Positions 1 through 7,837 of a stretch of DNA of 64,000 bases are shown here, one piece after another. This stretch comes from a candidate division WOR-1 bacterium RIFOXYB2_FULL_46_45 (GTDB taxonomy: Bacteria; Margulisbacteria; WOR-1; XYC2-FULL-46-14), in the NCBI GenBank assembly GCA_001771585.1, contig MEUE01000003.1, positions 474,109-538,108 on the forward strand, in the 5' to 3' direction. Position 1 is the stretch's first letter. Each line of letters opens with the position of its first letter. The notes under the pieces are model-generated. The model was not told where the DNA came from. It saw only the letters and a program-made list of their open reading frames with translations, and ran no database searches. Both the position numbers and the translations under genes were made by a program.

Positions 1-674
1 CAACCTCAAAATCACAGGTCTTCTCAACCGCCGCCGATGGACAGACTTCGGTTGAAATCCATGTCCTGCAGGGAGAGCGACCAATGGCGGCGGATAACCG
101 AACCTTGGGACAATTTCATCTTGACGGAATTCCACCGGCACAAAGAGGAGTTCCTCAGATTGAAGTTACTTTTGATATCGATGCCAACGGAATATTAAAT
201 GTTTCTGCGCACGATAAAGGAACCGGAAAAAAACAGAATATTACAATCACCGCTTCTTCCGGCCTGTCAAAAGCCGATATTGAAAAGATGAAAAAAGAGG
301 CCGAAGCGCATGAGGCGGAAGACAAGACCAAAAAAGAAGAAGTGGAAACCAGAAACCAGGCCGACGGGCTCTCCTATACCGCTGAAAAGACCATAAAGGA
401 TGCCGGAGAAAAAGTAAAGAAAGAGGACAAAGAAAAGATTGACGCGGAAATTAAGAATGTCCGTGAGGCGCTTAAAGGAACTGACCTCGCCAAGATCAAA
501 CAAGCGACCGAAACCTTGCAACAGGCGCTCTACAAGATCTCCGAGGAGCTGTATAAACAACAACAGGCTCAAGGACCGGCACAAGGACAGCCCGGACAAC
601 CGGAACAGGAGAAAAAAGAGGGAAAGACCGTTGACGCGGAATACGAGATGAAGGATGATAAAGACAAGAAGTAA
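1..674 (+). CDS. dnaK: Chaperone DnaK (Hsp70), C-terminal part
   Basis: Partial gene; its reading frame enters the window at base 3 and about two thirds of the protein lies upstream. The visible part is the substrate-binding beta-sandwich ([20 protein letters not shown], then [15 protein letters not shown] and [19 protein letters not shown]), followed by the helical lid and a Gln/Pro/Lys-rich tail ending in a charged, EEVD-less run of Asp and Lys. These are hallmark DnaK sequences. DnaK is the cytosolic ATP-driven chaperone that works with the DnaJ encoded 30 bases downstream on the same strand. The ATG at 84 is an internal Met, not the start. Confidence 0.97.
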   Translation, partial: TSKSQVFSTAADGQTSVEIHVLQGERPMAADNRTLGQFHLDGIPPAQRGVPQIEVTFDIDANGILNVSAHDKGTGKKQNITITASSGLSKADIEKMKKEAEAHEAEDKTKKEEVETRNQADGLSYTAEKTIKDAGEKVKKEDKEKIDAEIKNVREALKGTDLAKIKQATETLQQALYKISEELYKQQQAQGPAQGQPGQPEQEKKEGKTVDAEYEMKDDKDKK

Positions 675-676
675 TA

Positions 677-696
677 CCCCATATTTAAATATGGGG
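677..696 (+). promoter_or_regulatory. Perfect 20-bp palindrome covering the dnaJ ribosome binding site
   Basis: The dnaK-dnaJ spacer holds a perfect palindrome, CCCCATATTT followed by its reverse complement AAATATGGGG. As RNA it can form an 8-bp stem with a four-base loop. The GGGG(A) that would be the Shine-Dalgarno sequence of dnaJ (ATG at 705) is the 3' arm, so folding would hide it. This could act as an intercistronic stem or a simple thermosensor; that role is inference. Confidence 0.6.
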
Positions 697-704
697 AAGA
701 TGTA

Positions 705-1814
705 ATGCCAGCCAAAGACTATTATAGTATTCTTGGCGTATCAAAGAGCGCGTCACCGGACGAAATCAAAAAAGCATTTCGTTCCGCGGCGCGCAAGTAC
801 CATCCGGATGTAAATAAAGCTCCCGACGCGGCACAAAAATTCAAAGAATTGAACGAGGCCTACCAGGTCCTCTCTGATCCAAAAAAGAAACAACAATACG
901 ATACCTTTGGTTCTGCCGGTCCGGGAGCGGGGGGCTTTGGCGGAGGCGGAGGAGGCTTTGATTTTAGCGGTTTTGATTTTGGAGGCGGAGGAGCGCAGGG
1001 GTTTGAAGGTTTCTCCGATATCTTTGAAACTTTCTTTGGCGGAACTCCGGGAAGAGGCCGGCGTTCATCCGGACAAGAACGGGGATCGGACCTGCGCTAC
1101 GATCTGACAATTACACTAAAAGACGCGGCGACCGGGATAGAAGTCGAATTGGACATTTCGCATATGACCGCCTGTCAAACTTGCAAAGGTTCCGGAGCAA
1201 AACCGGGGAGCAAAGCGCAAAAATGTTCCACTTGCGGAGGCGCCGGACAAGTCCGGCAAGCCCAGCGGACTATTTTGGGAAGCTTCACATCAATTGTCAC
1301 CTGTCCGCAATGTCACGGACAGGGAGAAACCATCTCATCCCCCTGCCCCGCTTGCCATGGACAGGGGCGCAGTAAAACCTCGCATCGGGTAAAGGTAAAA
1401 GTACCGCCCGGAATTGACTCGGGACATCAGTTGAGAGTCGCCGGAGCCGGAAATGCCGGAGCAAAAAATGGAGCTCCCGGCGATCTATATGTTTTTATCA
1501 CCGTCAAAGAAGACCCAAAATTCGAACGGGAAGGGGCCGATCTTTTATACAAAGTAAAAATTCCCTATGTGAAGGCGGTTTTGGGGGGAGAGATCGAAGC
1601 GCCGACTCTAATTGACGGCCAGGCGGCGGTCAGGATCCCTCCCGGCACCGAGAACGGAACCACTTTCCGCCTAAAGGGAAAAGGGATGCCCAATCTGCAA
1701 CAGTACGGGCGGGGAGACCTCTACGTCCGGGTTGAGGTTGACATACCGCGGCATCTGGACGGCAAACAAGAAGAGCTCTTGCGGCAATTTGGGAAGCTGC
1801 GCGGGGAAGTTTGA
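705..1814 (+). CDS. dnaJ: Chaperone DnaJ (Hsp40)
   Basis: Co-chaperone that delivers substrates to DnaK and stimulates its ATPase. 369 aa, normal length. The J domain (1-70) carries the HPD motif in [12 protein letters not shown] Gly/Phe-rich linker (about 73-115) follows, then the zinc-binding region with four CxxCxGxG-type repeats ([32 protein letters not shown]), then the two substrate-binding beta domains. The start at 705 fits the J-domain N-terminus and a GGGGA ribosome site that lies in a palindrome. It sits 30 bases after dnaK, the usual dnaK-dnaJ order; no grpE or hrcA is visible because the window starts inside dnaK. Confidence 0.98.
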   Translation: MPAKDYYSILGVSKSASPDEIKKAFRSAARKYHPDVNKAPDAAQKFKELNEAYQVLSDPKKKQQYDTFGSAGPGAGGFGGGGGGFDFSGFDFGGGGAQGFEGFSDIFETFFGGTPGRGRRSSGQERGSDLRYDLTITLKDAATGIEVELDISHMTACQTCKGSGAKPGSKAQKCSTCGGAGQVRQAQRTILGSFTSIVTCPQCHGQGETISSPCPACHGQGRSKTSHRVKVKVPPGIDSGHQLRVAGAGNAGAKNGAPGDLYVFITVKEDPKFEREGADLLYKVKIPYVKAVLGGEIEAPTLIDGQAAVRIPPGTENGTTFRLKGKGMPNLQQYGRGDLYVRVEVDIPRHLDGKQEELLRQFGKLRGEV

Positions 1815-1840
1815 CAAAATAAATAATCGAGTGATATAAT
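1811..1840 (+). promoter_or_regulatory. Sigma70-type promoter of the 87-aa coiled-coil gene
   Basis: TTGACA (1811-1816), an 18-bp spacer and TATAAT (1835-1840) with an extended -10 TGA just before it. The ATG at 1850 is 9 nt after the -10 box and no Shine-Dalgarno is present, so the mRNA probably starts at or next to the start codon (leaderless). Confidence 0.75.
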
Positions 1841-1849
1841 AATTTCACT

Positions 1850-2113
1850 ATGGCATTAACTAAAAAAGACAGAGAAAATCTTCTAAGCGACTTTAAAGCC
1901 GTTTTCGCAACCAAAGATGACCTTCAAGAAGTCAAAGCAGAACTAAAAGAAGTCAAAGCAGAATTAAAAGAATTTAAAAATGATACCCTTAACGGCCAGG
2001 ATAAAATTCTCAAACAATTGAGTGACTTACGCACCGACAAGCTGATGCTTATCTCCCGCAATCGCGAGCACGAAGAGAGAATCGTTCGGCTGGAGCAAAA
2101 GGTGCTGGTTTAA
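1850..2113 (+). CDS. Small coiled-coil protein, unknown function
   Basis: 87 aa, highly charged and almost certainly all helical. A seven-residue unit EVKAELK occurs twice in a row (about residues 24-37), giving a regular heptad that predicts a coiled coil. A second helix with many Arg/Glu (NREHEERIVRLEQKVLV) closes the protein. There is no signal peptide or membrane segment. It has its own near-consensus promoter and is not an obvious part of the dnaKJ unit. I do not recognise a family; short coiled-coil proteins of this kind often act as oligomerisation or scaffold units, but nothing here fixes a role. Confidence 0.75.
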   Translation: MALTKKDRENLLSDFKAVFATKDDLQEVKAELKEVKAELKEFKNDTLNGQDKILKQLSDLRTDKLMLISRNREHEERIVRLEQKVLV

Positions 2114-2135
2114 GTTCCGATTCGCATGCTTTTAT

Positions 2136-2873
2136 ATGCAACGCTTTTTTATCGCGCCATCACAAATTAACAATAATATCGCGGAAATAACCGGCTCCGA
2201 CGCCAGGCAAATCCAAAAAGTCCTGCGCAGTAAGATTGGCGATAAACTGATTGTTTGCGATGGAACGGAAAAAGCCTACGATGCCGAAATTTCCGCCATC
2301 AATAAAGGCACCGTATCTTTAAAGATTCTGCGGGAATTGAATGAGGAAACCGAATCGACCGCAAAAATTACTCTTGCCCAATGCCTGCCGAAGGGATCGA
2401 AGATGGATTTTATCATCCAAAAATCGGTTGAGCTGGGAGTGTTTGATATAATTCCCATCATATCTGAGAGATCGATTCCCAAGATCAGCGATAAATCCGA
2501 GAAGAAACAGGAGCGCTGGCAGAAAATTGCGAAAGAAGCCGCCGAACAATCGGGACGTTTGATTATTCCTCAAGTTCATCCGATCCAATCGTTTGATGAT
2601 CTTTTGAAATCATCGAATAAATATGATTTAAAAATGATCCCGTGGGAATTGGAAAAAGAAAACCGCCTTCGGGCGAAATTGCAAATGGTAGGGACAGGTC
2701 GCGACCTGTCCCTACTGATTATCGTTGGCCCCGAAGGCGGTTTTTCGCAAAATGAAATCAAATCCGCCAAATCCGCCGGATTTATCCCGATAACATTGGG
2801 CAAAAGAATCCTCCGTACCGAAACTGCACCAATCGCGATATTATCAAATATCTTCTATGAACTTGATTCATGA
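2136..2873 (+). CDS. rsmE: 16S rRNA (uracil(1498)-N3)-methyltransferase RsmE
   Basis: SAM-dependent SPOUT methyltransferase that methylates U1498 in the decoding centre of 16S rRNA. 245 aa, typical length. A PUA-like N-terminal domain (about 1-70) is followed by the trefoil-knot domain with VGPEGGFSQNEI and the SAM-loop LGKRILRTETAPIAIL near the C-terminus; IIQKSVELGVFDIIPI is also typical. Oddity: just before the knot motif a perfect 28-bp palindrome (2688-2715) encodes VGTGRDLSLL, which looks like a repeat element accepted in frame. The stop overlaps the mtaB start as ATGA (2870-2873), so the two genes are probably co-translated. Confidence 0.95.
   Translation: MQRFFIAPSQINNNIAEITGSDARQIQKVLRSKIGDKLIVCDGTEKAYDAEISAINKGTVSLKILRELNEETESTAKITLAQCLPKGSKMDFIIQKSVELGVFDIIPIISERSIPKISDKSEKKQERWQKIAKEAAEQSGRLIIPQVHPIQSFDDLLKSSNKYDLKMIPWELEKENRLRAKLQMVGTGRDLSLLIIVGPEGGFSQNEIKSAKSAGFIPITLGKRILRTETAPIAILSNIFYELDS
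2688..2715. repeat. Perfect 28-bp palindrome inside rsmE
   Basis: The arm GTAGGGACAGGTCG is followed at once by its exact reverse complement CGACCTGTCCCTAC. It lies inside the rsmE reading frame and codes for a loop-like stretch before the SAM-binding knot. GC-rich palindromes with this look are common as dispersed REP-like repeats in environmental genomes; only one copy is in this window. Confidence 0.85.
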
Positions 2874-4000
2874 AAAAAATAGCTTTTTACACCCTCGGCT
2901 GCCGCGCAAACCAATATGAAACCGATGTGTTAAAACGGCAATTCCCCGATTGTGAAATCGTCGAACCCTTCAAAGAAAAAGCCGACGTCATTGTAATTAA
3001 TTCCTGCGTCGTCACCCATGACGCCGAACGCAAATCCCGCCAGGCGATCCGCCGCGCCTTAAGAGAGGCAAAAGAGGTCTATTTAACCGGTTGTTATTCC
3101 AAATTAAACAAAGTAACAATTGACGGAGTTAAGATATTGGAAAAGAAAGAATGGAAAAACGCAAAAACAAGCAGGGTGCGCGCCAACTTGATGATCGAGA
3201 ACGGCTGCGAAAACTTTTGCGCCTATTGCATCGTCCCATACGTCCGCGGAAAAATCAGAAGCCGCAATCCAAAGGATGTTCTTTGCGAAGCGCAGGAGAT
3301 GGTAAAAAACGGGGCTCGGGAGATTGTTTTGACCGGAATAAACCTGGGAGCATACCAACATTCTTTAATGGGTCTTATAAAAGAACTGGCAAAGATAAAA
3401 GAACTTCTGCGCATCCGCTTAAGTTCTATCGAACCAATGTATGTGACAGATGAATTGATTGAAACCGTCGCCAAAACCCCCAAAGCCTGCCGCTTTTTCC
3501 ATATTCCGCTCCAATGCGGGGACGATCAACTCCTAAAATCGATGGGAAGAATCTATACCGCAAAAGAATACATAAATATAATCCATAAAATAAGAAAAGC
3601 AATCTCGGAATGCGGCATCTCTACGGATATAATAGTTGGACTCCCGGGAGAAGACGAAAAGGCCTTCAACAACACCGTAAAGCTCGTTAACGAGCTTAAG
3701 TTCTCAAACATGCATCTTTTCCCCTATTCCAAGAGAAATGGAACCAGGGCAGCTACTATGCCCAATCAGGTATATCCCAAGATTATTAAAAGAAGAATGC
3801 TAAAACTTCAAAAATTAAAAGAAAAATATTCAAATCAGTTTAGAAATAAATATATTGGGAAAGAAGTAGAGATTTTAGTTGAACAACCAGGAGAAGGATT
3901 GACAGATAACTTTATTAGAGTAAGATTTAAAGACATAAAAAATCGTACGGGAAAAATTAAAAAAATACCTTTATACTCGAATTCTATCTCAAATCAATAA
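2870..4000 (+). CDS. mtaB: tRNA threonylcarbamoyladenosine methylthiotransferase (MtaB-like)
   Basis: Radical-SAM methylthiotransferase that adds a methylthio group to t6A37 in tRNA. The N-terminal UPF0004 domain shows FYTLGCRANQYETD, INSCVVTHDAERKSRQ and LTGCYSK, carrying the three Cys of the auxiliary cluster. The radical-SAM Cys triad CENFCAYC is near residues 113-120 and is followed by IVPYVRGKIRSR, which with GCRANQ favours MtaB over MiaB. A short TRAM-like domain follows (IGKEVEILVEQ...). At 376 aa it is shorter than the usual 430-450, mainly from a compact linker between UPF0004 and the radical-SAM core. Translationally coupled to rsmE (ATGA overlap). Confidence 0.9.
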   Translation: MKKIAFYTLGCRANQYETDVLKRQFPDCEIVEPFKEKADVIVINSCVVTHDAERKSRQAIRRALREAKEVYLTGCYSKLNKVTIDGVKILEKKEWKNAKTSRVRANLMIENGCENFCAYCIVPYVRGKIRSRNPKDVLCEAQEMVKNGAREIVLTGINLGAYQHSLMGLIKELAKIKELLRIRLSSIEPMYVTDELIETVAKTPKACRFFHIPLQCGDDQLLKSMGRIYTAKEYINIIHKIRKAISECGISTDIIVGLPGEDEKAFNNTVKLVNELKFSNMHLFPYSKRNGTRAATMPNQVYPKIIKRRMLKLQKLKEKYSNQFRNKYIGKEVEILVEQPGEGLTDNFIRVRFKDIKNRTGKIKKIPLYSNSISNQ

Positions 4001-4231
4001 TCCCGAACGAATTCTAATGGGATGGTCTCAAATAAAAGTCTCAAATCCTCGAATTTAATCTCGAAGCTTGAAAGGGTTCGGGAAATGATTTTGGGGATTC
4101 GAGCTCTTAATTCGGGACCCATCCTATTCGCATTGATTCGAGAAGTTGATTCGTGATTTACAAAAGAATCGGGAGCCTAATCCCCTTAAAGTATCCTTGT
4201 TCCCTTTAAGAAAATAAAGGCTCCCGAGTTC
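4001..4231. other. Folded, repeat-rich intergenic region between mtaB and the barrel gene
   Basis: 231 bases without a supported gene, between convergent genes. It is full of short repeats (CTCAAAT, CGAATTCTA, ATTCGAG variants) and inverted repeats, for example CCCGAAC (4002-4008) with GTTCGGG (4076-4082), and GGGATGGTC (4019-4027) roughly matching GACCCATCC (4116-4124). The right end holds the hairpin listed as a terminator. It could be a decayed palindromic element or a structured RNA. Confidence 0.4.
4170..4226 (-). terminator. Probable terminator hairpin of the barrel gene
   Basis: On the minus strand, right after the stop codon at 4232, CGGGAGCCT (4218-4226) pairs with AGGCTCCCG (4170-4178), and inside it CTTAAAG can pair with CTTTAAG. 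A moderately T-rich ATTCTTTTGT follows. The loop is long, so this is a likely but not classic intrinsic terminator. Confidence 0.5.
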
Positions 4232-4945
4232 TTATAACGTAATTGCTTGGCCTACAGATATGGTCAACCCTTTTGCCGAACGAGGAGTTTTTGAATCTCC
4301 TGTTCTCAAGATTGAGTATCCAAGTTCCAGGCAGGTGTCACTGCCCAGACCGATGTTGCCGGCAATCCCGAAAGCGACCTGACCGCCGATGGAACCGGAA
4401 GTCTGCCCTGAGCGATAAACCAGATAGTTGATACCGCCTGACAGGTAGGACTTGATTCCACCCAGAAGGTCCGCGGGAAGATTGATGACGCCGTCAAGAT
4501 AAATTGGAATACCTTTGAACGACACATCATTGGTATCATTCCCCGAAAACACTCCCAAGCCGAGCTTATACTTCACGGAATCCGCCGATAAACCGACGAT
4601 CGATCCCAATCCCAACGGATCGGGTAACACGATATTACCGCGGCCAAAAAGGATGGATTTATTCATCAAATAGCCAACGTTAATATCCGTATTCAATCCC
4701 CATCCAAACAACCCGGACGAAGGAGCAGGAGCTACCCTTGCCGGTGGTGGCGGAGGAGGAACAGCAACCGGTGGCGGAGCGATCGGTCTTATTGCTTTCG
4801 GCGCAACTTTTTTCGCCGGAACTTTCTTTACAACCTTTTTCTTAACGACTTTGGTTGTCTTTTTAACCGTCGCCGCGTCAGCCATCGGAGCCGCGATCGT
4901 CAATACAAATGCGAATACTGCGATTAATGCGATTAATTTCTTCAT
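4232..4945 (-). CDS. Secreted Lys/Pro-rich outer-membrane barrel protein
   Basis: 237 aa. Clear Sec signal peptide (MKKLIALIAVFAFVLTIAAP...ADA, cleavage near 24). Next comes a low-complexity spacer of Lys/Val repeats (KKTTKVVKKKVVKK) and then a Pro run (APPPVAVPPPPPPARV), followed by about 150 residues of alternating beta strands rich in Gly/Leu/Ser (GLNTDINVGYLMNKSILF, GIAGNIGLGSDTCLELGYSI). This suggests a small 8-10 stranded outer-membrane barrel held by a positively charged, Pro-rich periplasmic linker, which might contact peptidoglycan. The start is set by a strong AGGAGGTGA ribosome site. I cannot name the family. It has its own promoter and terminator, as expected for an abundant envelope protein. 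Confidence 0.75.
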   Translation of the reverse strand: MKKLIALIAVFAFVLTIAAPMADAATVKKTTKVVKKKVVKKVPAKKVAPKAIRPIAPPPVAVPPPPPPARVAPAPSSGLFGWGLNTDINVGYLMNKSILFGRGNIVLPDPLGLGSIVGLSADSVKYKLGLGVFSGNDTNDVSFKGIPIYLDGVINLPADLLGGIKSYLSGGINYLVYRSGQTSGSIGGQVAFGIAGNIGLGSDTCLELGYSILRTGDSKTPRSAKGLTISVGQAITL

Positions 4946-4984
4946 TATTATTTCACCTCCTGTTTTGCCTAATTGGCGTATGTT

Positions 4985-5013
4985 AGCTTACATATATATT
5001 AATTGGGTGTCAA
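4985..5013 (-). promoter_or_regulatory. Promoter of the barrel gene inside the end of ksgA
   Basis: On the minus strand TTGACA (5008-5013), a 17-bp AT-rich spacer and TAAGCT (4985-4990). The -35 box is perfect, the -10 box weak. It gives a leader of about 35 nt carrying AGGAGGTGA before the ATG at 4945, unlike the leaderless starts common elsewhere in the window. Confidence 0.45.
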
Positions 5014-5799
5014 GAGGGAATTTTGCGCTAGCGCCTCAAATTCGGCAAGGGAAAGGGTTTCCGGACGTCTTTTGGGATCAACTCCCGCCTTGTCCCAATC
5101 AATTCCGTATTCTTCAAGCGAATTGGAGAGAATTTTTCTCCGTTCTGAAAAAGCTCTTCTCACCATTTGCTGGTTAATACGATATAGGGGCCGGTCATAA
5201 AACTTCAGGACAATCACAGCCGAGGAGACCTCCGGCCAGGGATAAAAAGAACGCTTTGAGATTAATGAGTTTATTTCGGCGGCGGCATTGTTCTGGATAA
5301 AGACCGCGAAAGAACCGTAGCTTTTTGTTCCCGGTTTGGCGGTAATCCGCTCCGCCACCTCTTTTTGGACCGTTAAAACCGCCAGCGACACTCTCCCCCT
5401 CCACCCTTCTATCAGCTTTTCGACGATCGGAGCGGTTATGTAATACGGCAGGTTTCCCGCCACTTTGAATTTTAAAAGATCGGAGGGCGGATCCCATTCC
5501 AAAATGCTCGCCCGGATAATTTCAACATTCTTCCATGCAGCCAAAACTTTTTTTGAGATTAAAACCATGTCCGGATCGGTATCGATCGCGATAATCTTTT
5601 TCGCGCGCTTGGCGAGCTCTCCCGTCAAAACTCCCAGCCCCGAACCGATTTCAATTACAATATCGTCGGAATTTAATTCGGCCGCGGCAACAATTCTCTC
5701 CAGAACTTGCGGATCAACCAGAAAATTCTGCCCCAGCCGCTTCTTTGGAAAAAGGTTGTAGGAGGCAAGCAGTTCCCTGGTTATTTTATACAAAGACAT
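4999..5799 (-). CDS. ksgA: 16S rRNA dimethyladenosine transferase KsgA/RsmA
   Basis: Dimethylates two adjacent adenosines in helix 45 of 16S rRNA, a late ribosome-assembly step. 266 aa, normal size. N-terminal KKRLGQNFLVDP, SAM motif I VIEIGSGLGVLTGELA, motif II IAIDTD, and the catalytic NLPYYITAPIVEKL, followed by the C-terminal helical domain with FSERRKILSNSL. It is last in the minus-strand run pilT-lipA-aminotransferase-pdxA-ksgA; its start lies 19 bases inside pdxA. pdxA-ksgA adjacency is also classic in enterobacteria. Confidence 0.97.
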   Translation of the reverse strand: MSLYKITRELLASYNLFPKKRLGQNFLVDPQVLERIVAAAELNSDDIVIEIGSGLGVLTGELAKRAKKIIAIDTDPDMVLISKKVLAAWKNVEIIRASILEWDPPSDLLKFKVAGNLPYYITAPIVEKLIEGWRGRVSLAVLTVQKEVAERITAKPGTKSYGSFAVFIQNNAAAEINSLISKRSFYPWPEVSSAVIVLKFYDRPLYRINQQMVRRAFSERRKILSNSLEEYGIDWDKAGVDPKRRPETLSLAEFEALAQNSLLTPN

Positions 5800-6677
5800 T
5801 CCGCAACCTTTATGGCCCGTATTAAAGAAGAGGGATCGGCCATGTTTTTACCGGCAATGTCAAAGCCGGTCCCGTGGTCGACCGAAGTCCTGATAATCGG
5901 AAGCCCGATCGTAACGTTTACCGCCTTGTTGAAAGCCAAAAGTTTTATGGGGATCAACCCCTGGTCGTGGTACATGGCGACGACAAGATCGTACTTGCCG
6001 TTTTTAGCCGCGTTAAAAAGCGTGTCTGCCGGAAACGGCCCTTCAACGCTTATTCCCAATTTTCGCGCCGCGGCAATCGCCGGAATAATTTTTCGCTTCT
6101 CTTCGTCTCCCAAAAGCCCTTTCTCCCCCGCGTGCGGATTAAGCCCCGCCACCGCGATCCGCGCGGATTTGCGGGCCCGGTGCGCCAGTTTGATCACGTT
6201 TAATATTCTTTCTTTGGTTATTTTTTTTGAAACCTGATTGAGAGGAATGTGGGTGGTGGCCAGAACAACCCAAAACGGGTCGGCGACAAACATCATCGCG
6301 TAATTTTTGGTCCTGGTCCTCTTCGCGAAAAATTCGGTGTGGCCGGCAAAACGATAGCCGGCTTTGTTTATTGCCGCTTTACTGATCGGAGCGGTAGCAA
6401 TCGCCGAAATTTCTTTCTTCAGCGCCAGCTCTACCGCTTTTTCTAAATATTCCATTGAGGCGCGCCCGGGAGACCAGCGGGGATTAGAAATATCCATCAC
6501 ATTGATTACGCCGCGGACAAATTTCGCTTCGGAAACTTTTTTGATCTTATTGACGCGGGGTCCAAGCAGGGCGGCGGAACCGATAACAAAAGCGTGAAGC
6601 TTTGAATTTTGTAACGCCTTAACACAAATCTCGGGACCAATCCCGGTCGGGTCCCCCATTGTAACCGCTACGACCAT
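5781..6677 (-). CDS. pdxA: 4-hydroxythreonine-4-phosphate dehydrogenase PdxA
   Basis: NAD-dependent oxidative decarboxylation step in the DXP-dependent route to pyridoxal phosphate. 298 aa, slightly shorter than the usual 320-330. Motifs: VAVTMGDPTGIGPEI at the N-terminus, GHTEFFAK (metal His), GLNPHAGEKGLLGDEE, YHDQGLIPIKLLAFNKAVNV and IRTSVDHGTGFDIAGK, all PdxA signatures with the metal-binding His residues intact. It overlaps the upstream aminotransferase by 10 bases and the downstream ksgA by 19, so the run is tightly coupled. The product PLP is the cofactor of the neighbouring aminotransferase. Confidence 0.96.
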   Translation of the reverse strand: MVVAVTMGDPTGIGPEICVKALQNSKLHAFVIGSAALLGPRVNKIKKVSEAKFVRGVINVMDISNPRWSPGRASMEYLEKAVELALKKEISAIATAPISKAAINKAGYRFAGHTEFFAKRTRTKNYAMMFVADPFWVVLATTHIPLNQVSKKITKERILNVIKLAHRARKSARIAVAGLNPHAGEKGLLGDEEKRKIIPAIAAARKLGISVEGPFPADTLFNAAKNGKYDLVVAMYHDQGLIPIKLLAFNKAVNVTIGLPIIRTSVDHGTGFDIAGKNMADPSSLIRAIKVAECLCIK

Positions 6678-7837
6678 CTGATTCCCGCTTTTTCCATTCG
6701 GGATAAAGCGGCAGAAATCCTCTCTTTGGAATCAACCAATGCAAAGCGGACATAGCCCTCTCCCAAATCGCCAAAAGCCGGGCCGGGGGCAACTACAATC
6801 CCGGTCTTTTCAAGCAGACGCATAGAGAAAGAGGTGGAATCAAATCCGGAGGGAACCGGAACCCAGACATACATGCTGGCGGACGGTTTTTGCGTTTTGC
6901 AGCCAAGTTTATTCAAACCGTCAACCATAATATCTCTTCTTTCCTGATAGATTCGGCGCGTCCTCTCCAAATAATCGCCGGAGAGGTTCATGGCACAGAC
7001 CGCCGCTTTTTGCACCGCGGAAAAAAGGCCGTAATCAAGATTAGTTTTTATTTTCTTAAGCGTGGCGATCAATTTAAGATTCCCAACCACAAAACCGACC
7101 CTCCAGCCGGCCATCCCGAAAGTCTTGGACAAAGTATGAAATTCGATGCAGACCTCTTCCGCTCCGGGAATTGATAGACAAGAGATCGGTTTTTTTCCTT
7201 CAAAATAAATTTCGGCATAGGCAAAATCGTGCACTAAAATGATTTTATGTTTTTTGGCAAAGGCGACCGCTTTTTCAAAAAAAGCGCGGTCGGCCGTAGC
7301 CGCGGTCGGATTGGTCGGATAACTTAAAAATAAAATTTTGGCCTTGCGCGCGACTTCCGGATCGATCTCATCAAGGTTCGGAAGAAAACCGGTTCCGGAT
7401 GAAGTCGGAAGGACATAGGGTTCTCCTCCCGCCAGAATCGTCCCTCTAAAATGGGCCGGATAAGCGGGCATGGGGACTAAAGTCATATCTCCCGGATTGA
7501 CAAAAGCAAGGGCAAAGTGGACCAGCCCCTCTTTTGATCCGATCAGGGGAATAATTCCGCTTTCAAAATCAACTTTGATCCCGTATTGTTTTTTACACCA
7601 AGAGACAACCGCGGCCCTGAATTCGTCGCAGCCGTCAAAAGTGGGATAGCGGCTGTTGGAGGGCTCCCTTATCGCTGAAATAAGCGCTTCAATCACTTCG
7701 GGGGGGGGAGGAACATCGGGATTCCCCATCCCCAGGTCGATCAGATCGGCCCCTTTTTTATATTCGATCGCCTTCAGGCGATCGAGTTCGGCAAAAACAT
7801 ACGGGGGCAAATTTTTTAATCGCTGAGCTTCTTCCAT
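6668..7837 (-). CDS. PLP-dependent class I aminotransferase, LL-diaminopimelate aminotransferase-like
   Basis: 389 aa, fold-type I aminotransferase. Visible motifs: LIDLGMGNPDVPPP (N-terminal substrate region), SNSRYPTFDG, GSKEGLVHFALAF, FLSYPTNPTAA with the PLP-ring Asn, HDFAYAEIYF (Asp contacting the pyridine N), HTLSKTFGMAGWRVGF (Schiff-base Lys near residue 238) and YVRFALV with the carboxylate-binding Arg. The sequence resembles DapL/AlaC-type enzymes, which make LL-diaminopimelate for lysine and peptidoglycan or act on alanine. The family has overlapping specificities, so the substrate is inferred. Overlaps lipA by 22 bases and pdxA by 10. Confidence 0.88.
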   Translation of the reverse strand: MEEAQRLKNLPPYVFAELDRLKAIEYKKGADLIDLGMGNPDVPPPPEVIEALISAIREPSNSRYPTFDGCDEFRAAVVSWCKKQYGIKVDFESGIIPLIGSKEGLVHFALAFVNPGDMTLVPMPAYPAHFRGTILAGGEPYVLPTSSGTGFLPNLDEIDPEVARKAKILFLSYPTNPTAATADRAFFEKAVAFAKKHKIILVHDFAYAEIYFEGKKPISCLSIPGAEEVCIEFHTLSKTFGMAGWRVGFVVGNLKLIATLKKIKTNLDYGLFSAVQKAAVCAMNLSGDYLERTRRIYQERRDIMVDGLNKLGCKTQKPSASMYVWVPVPSGFDSTSFSMRLLEKTGIVVAPGPAFGDLGEGYVRFALVDSKERISAALSRMEKAGIRWS

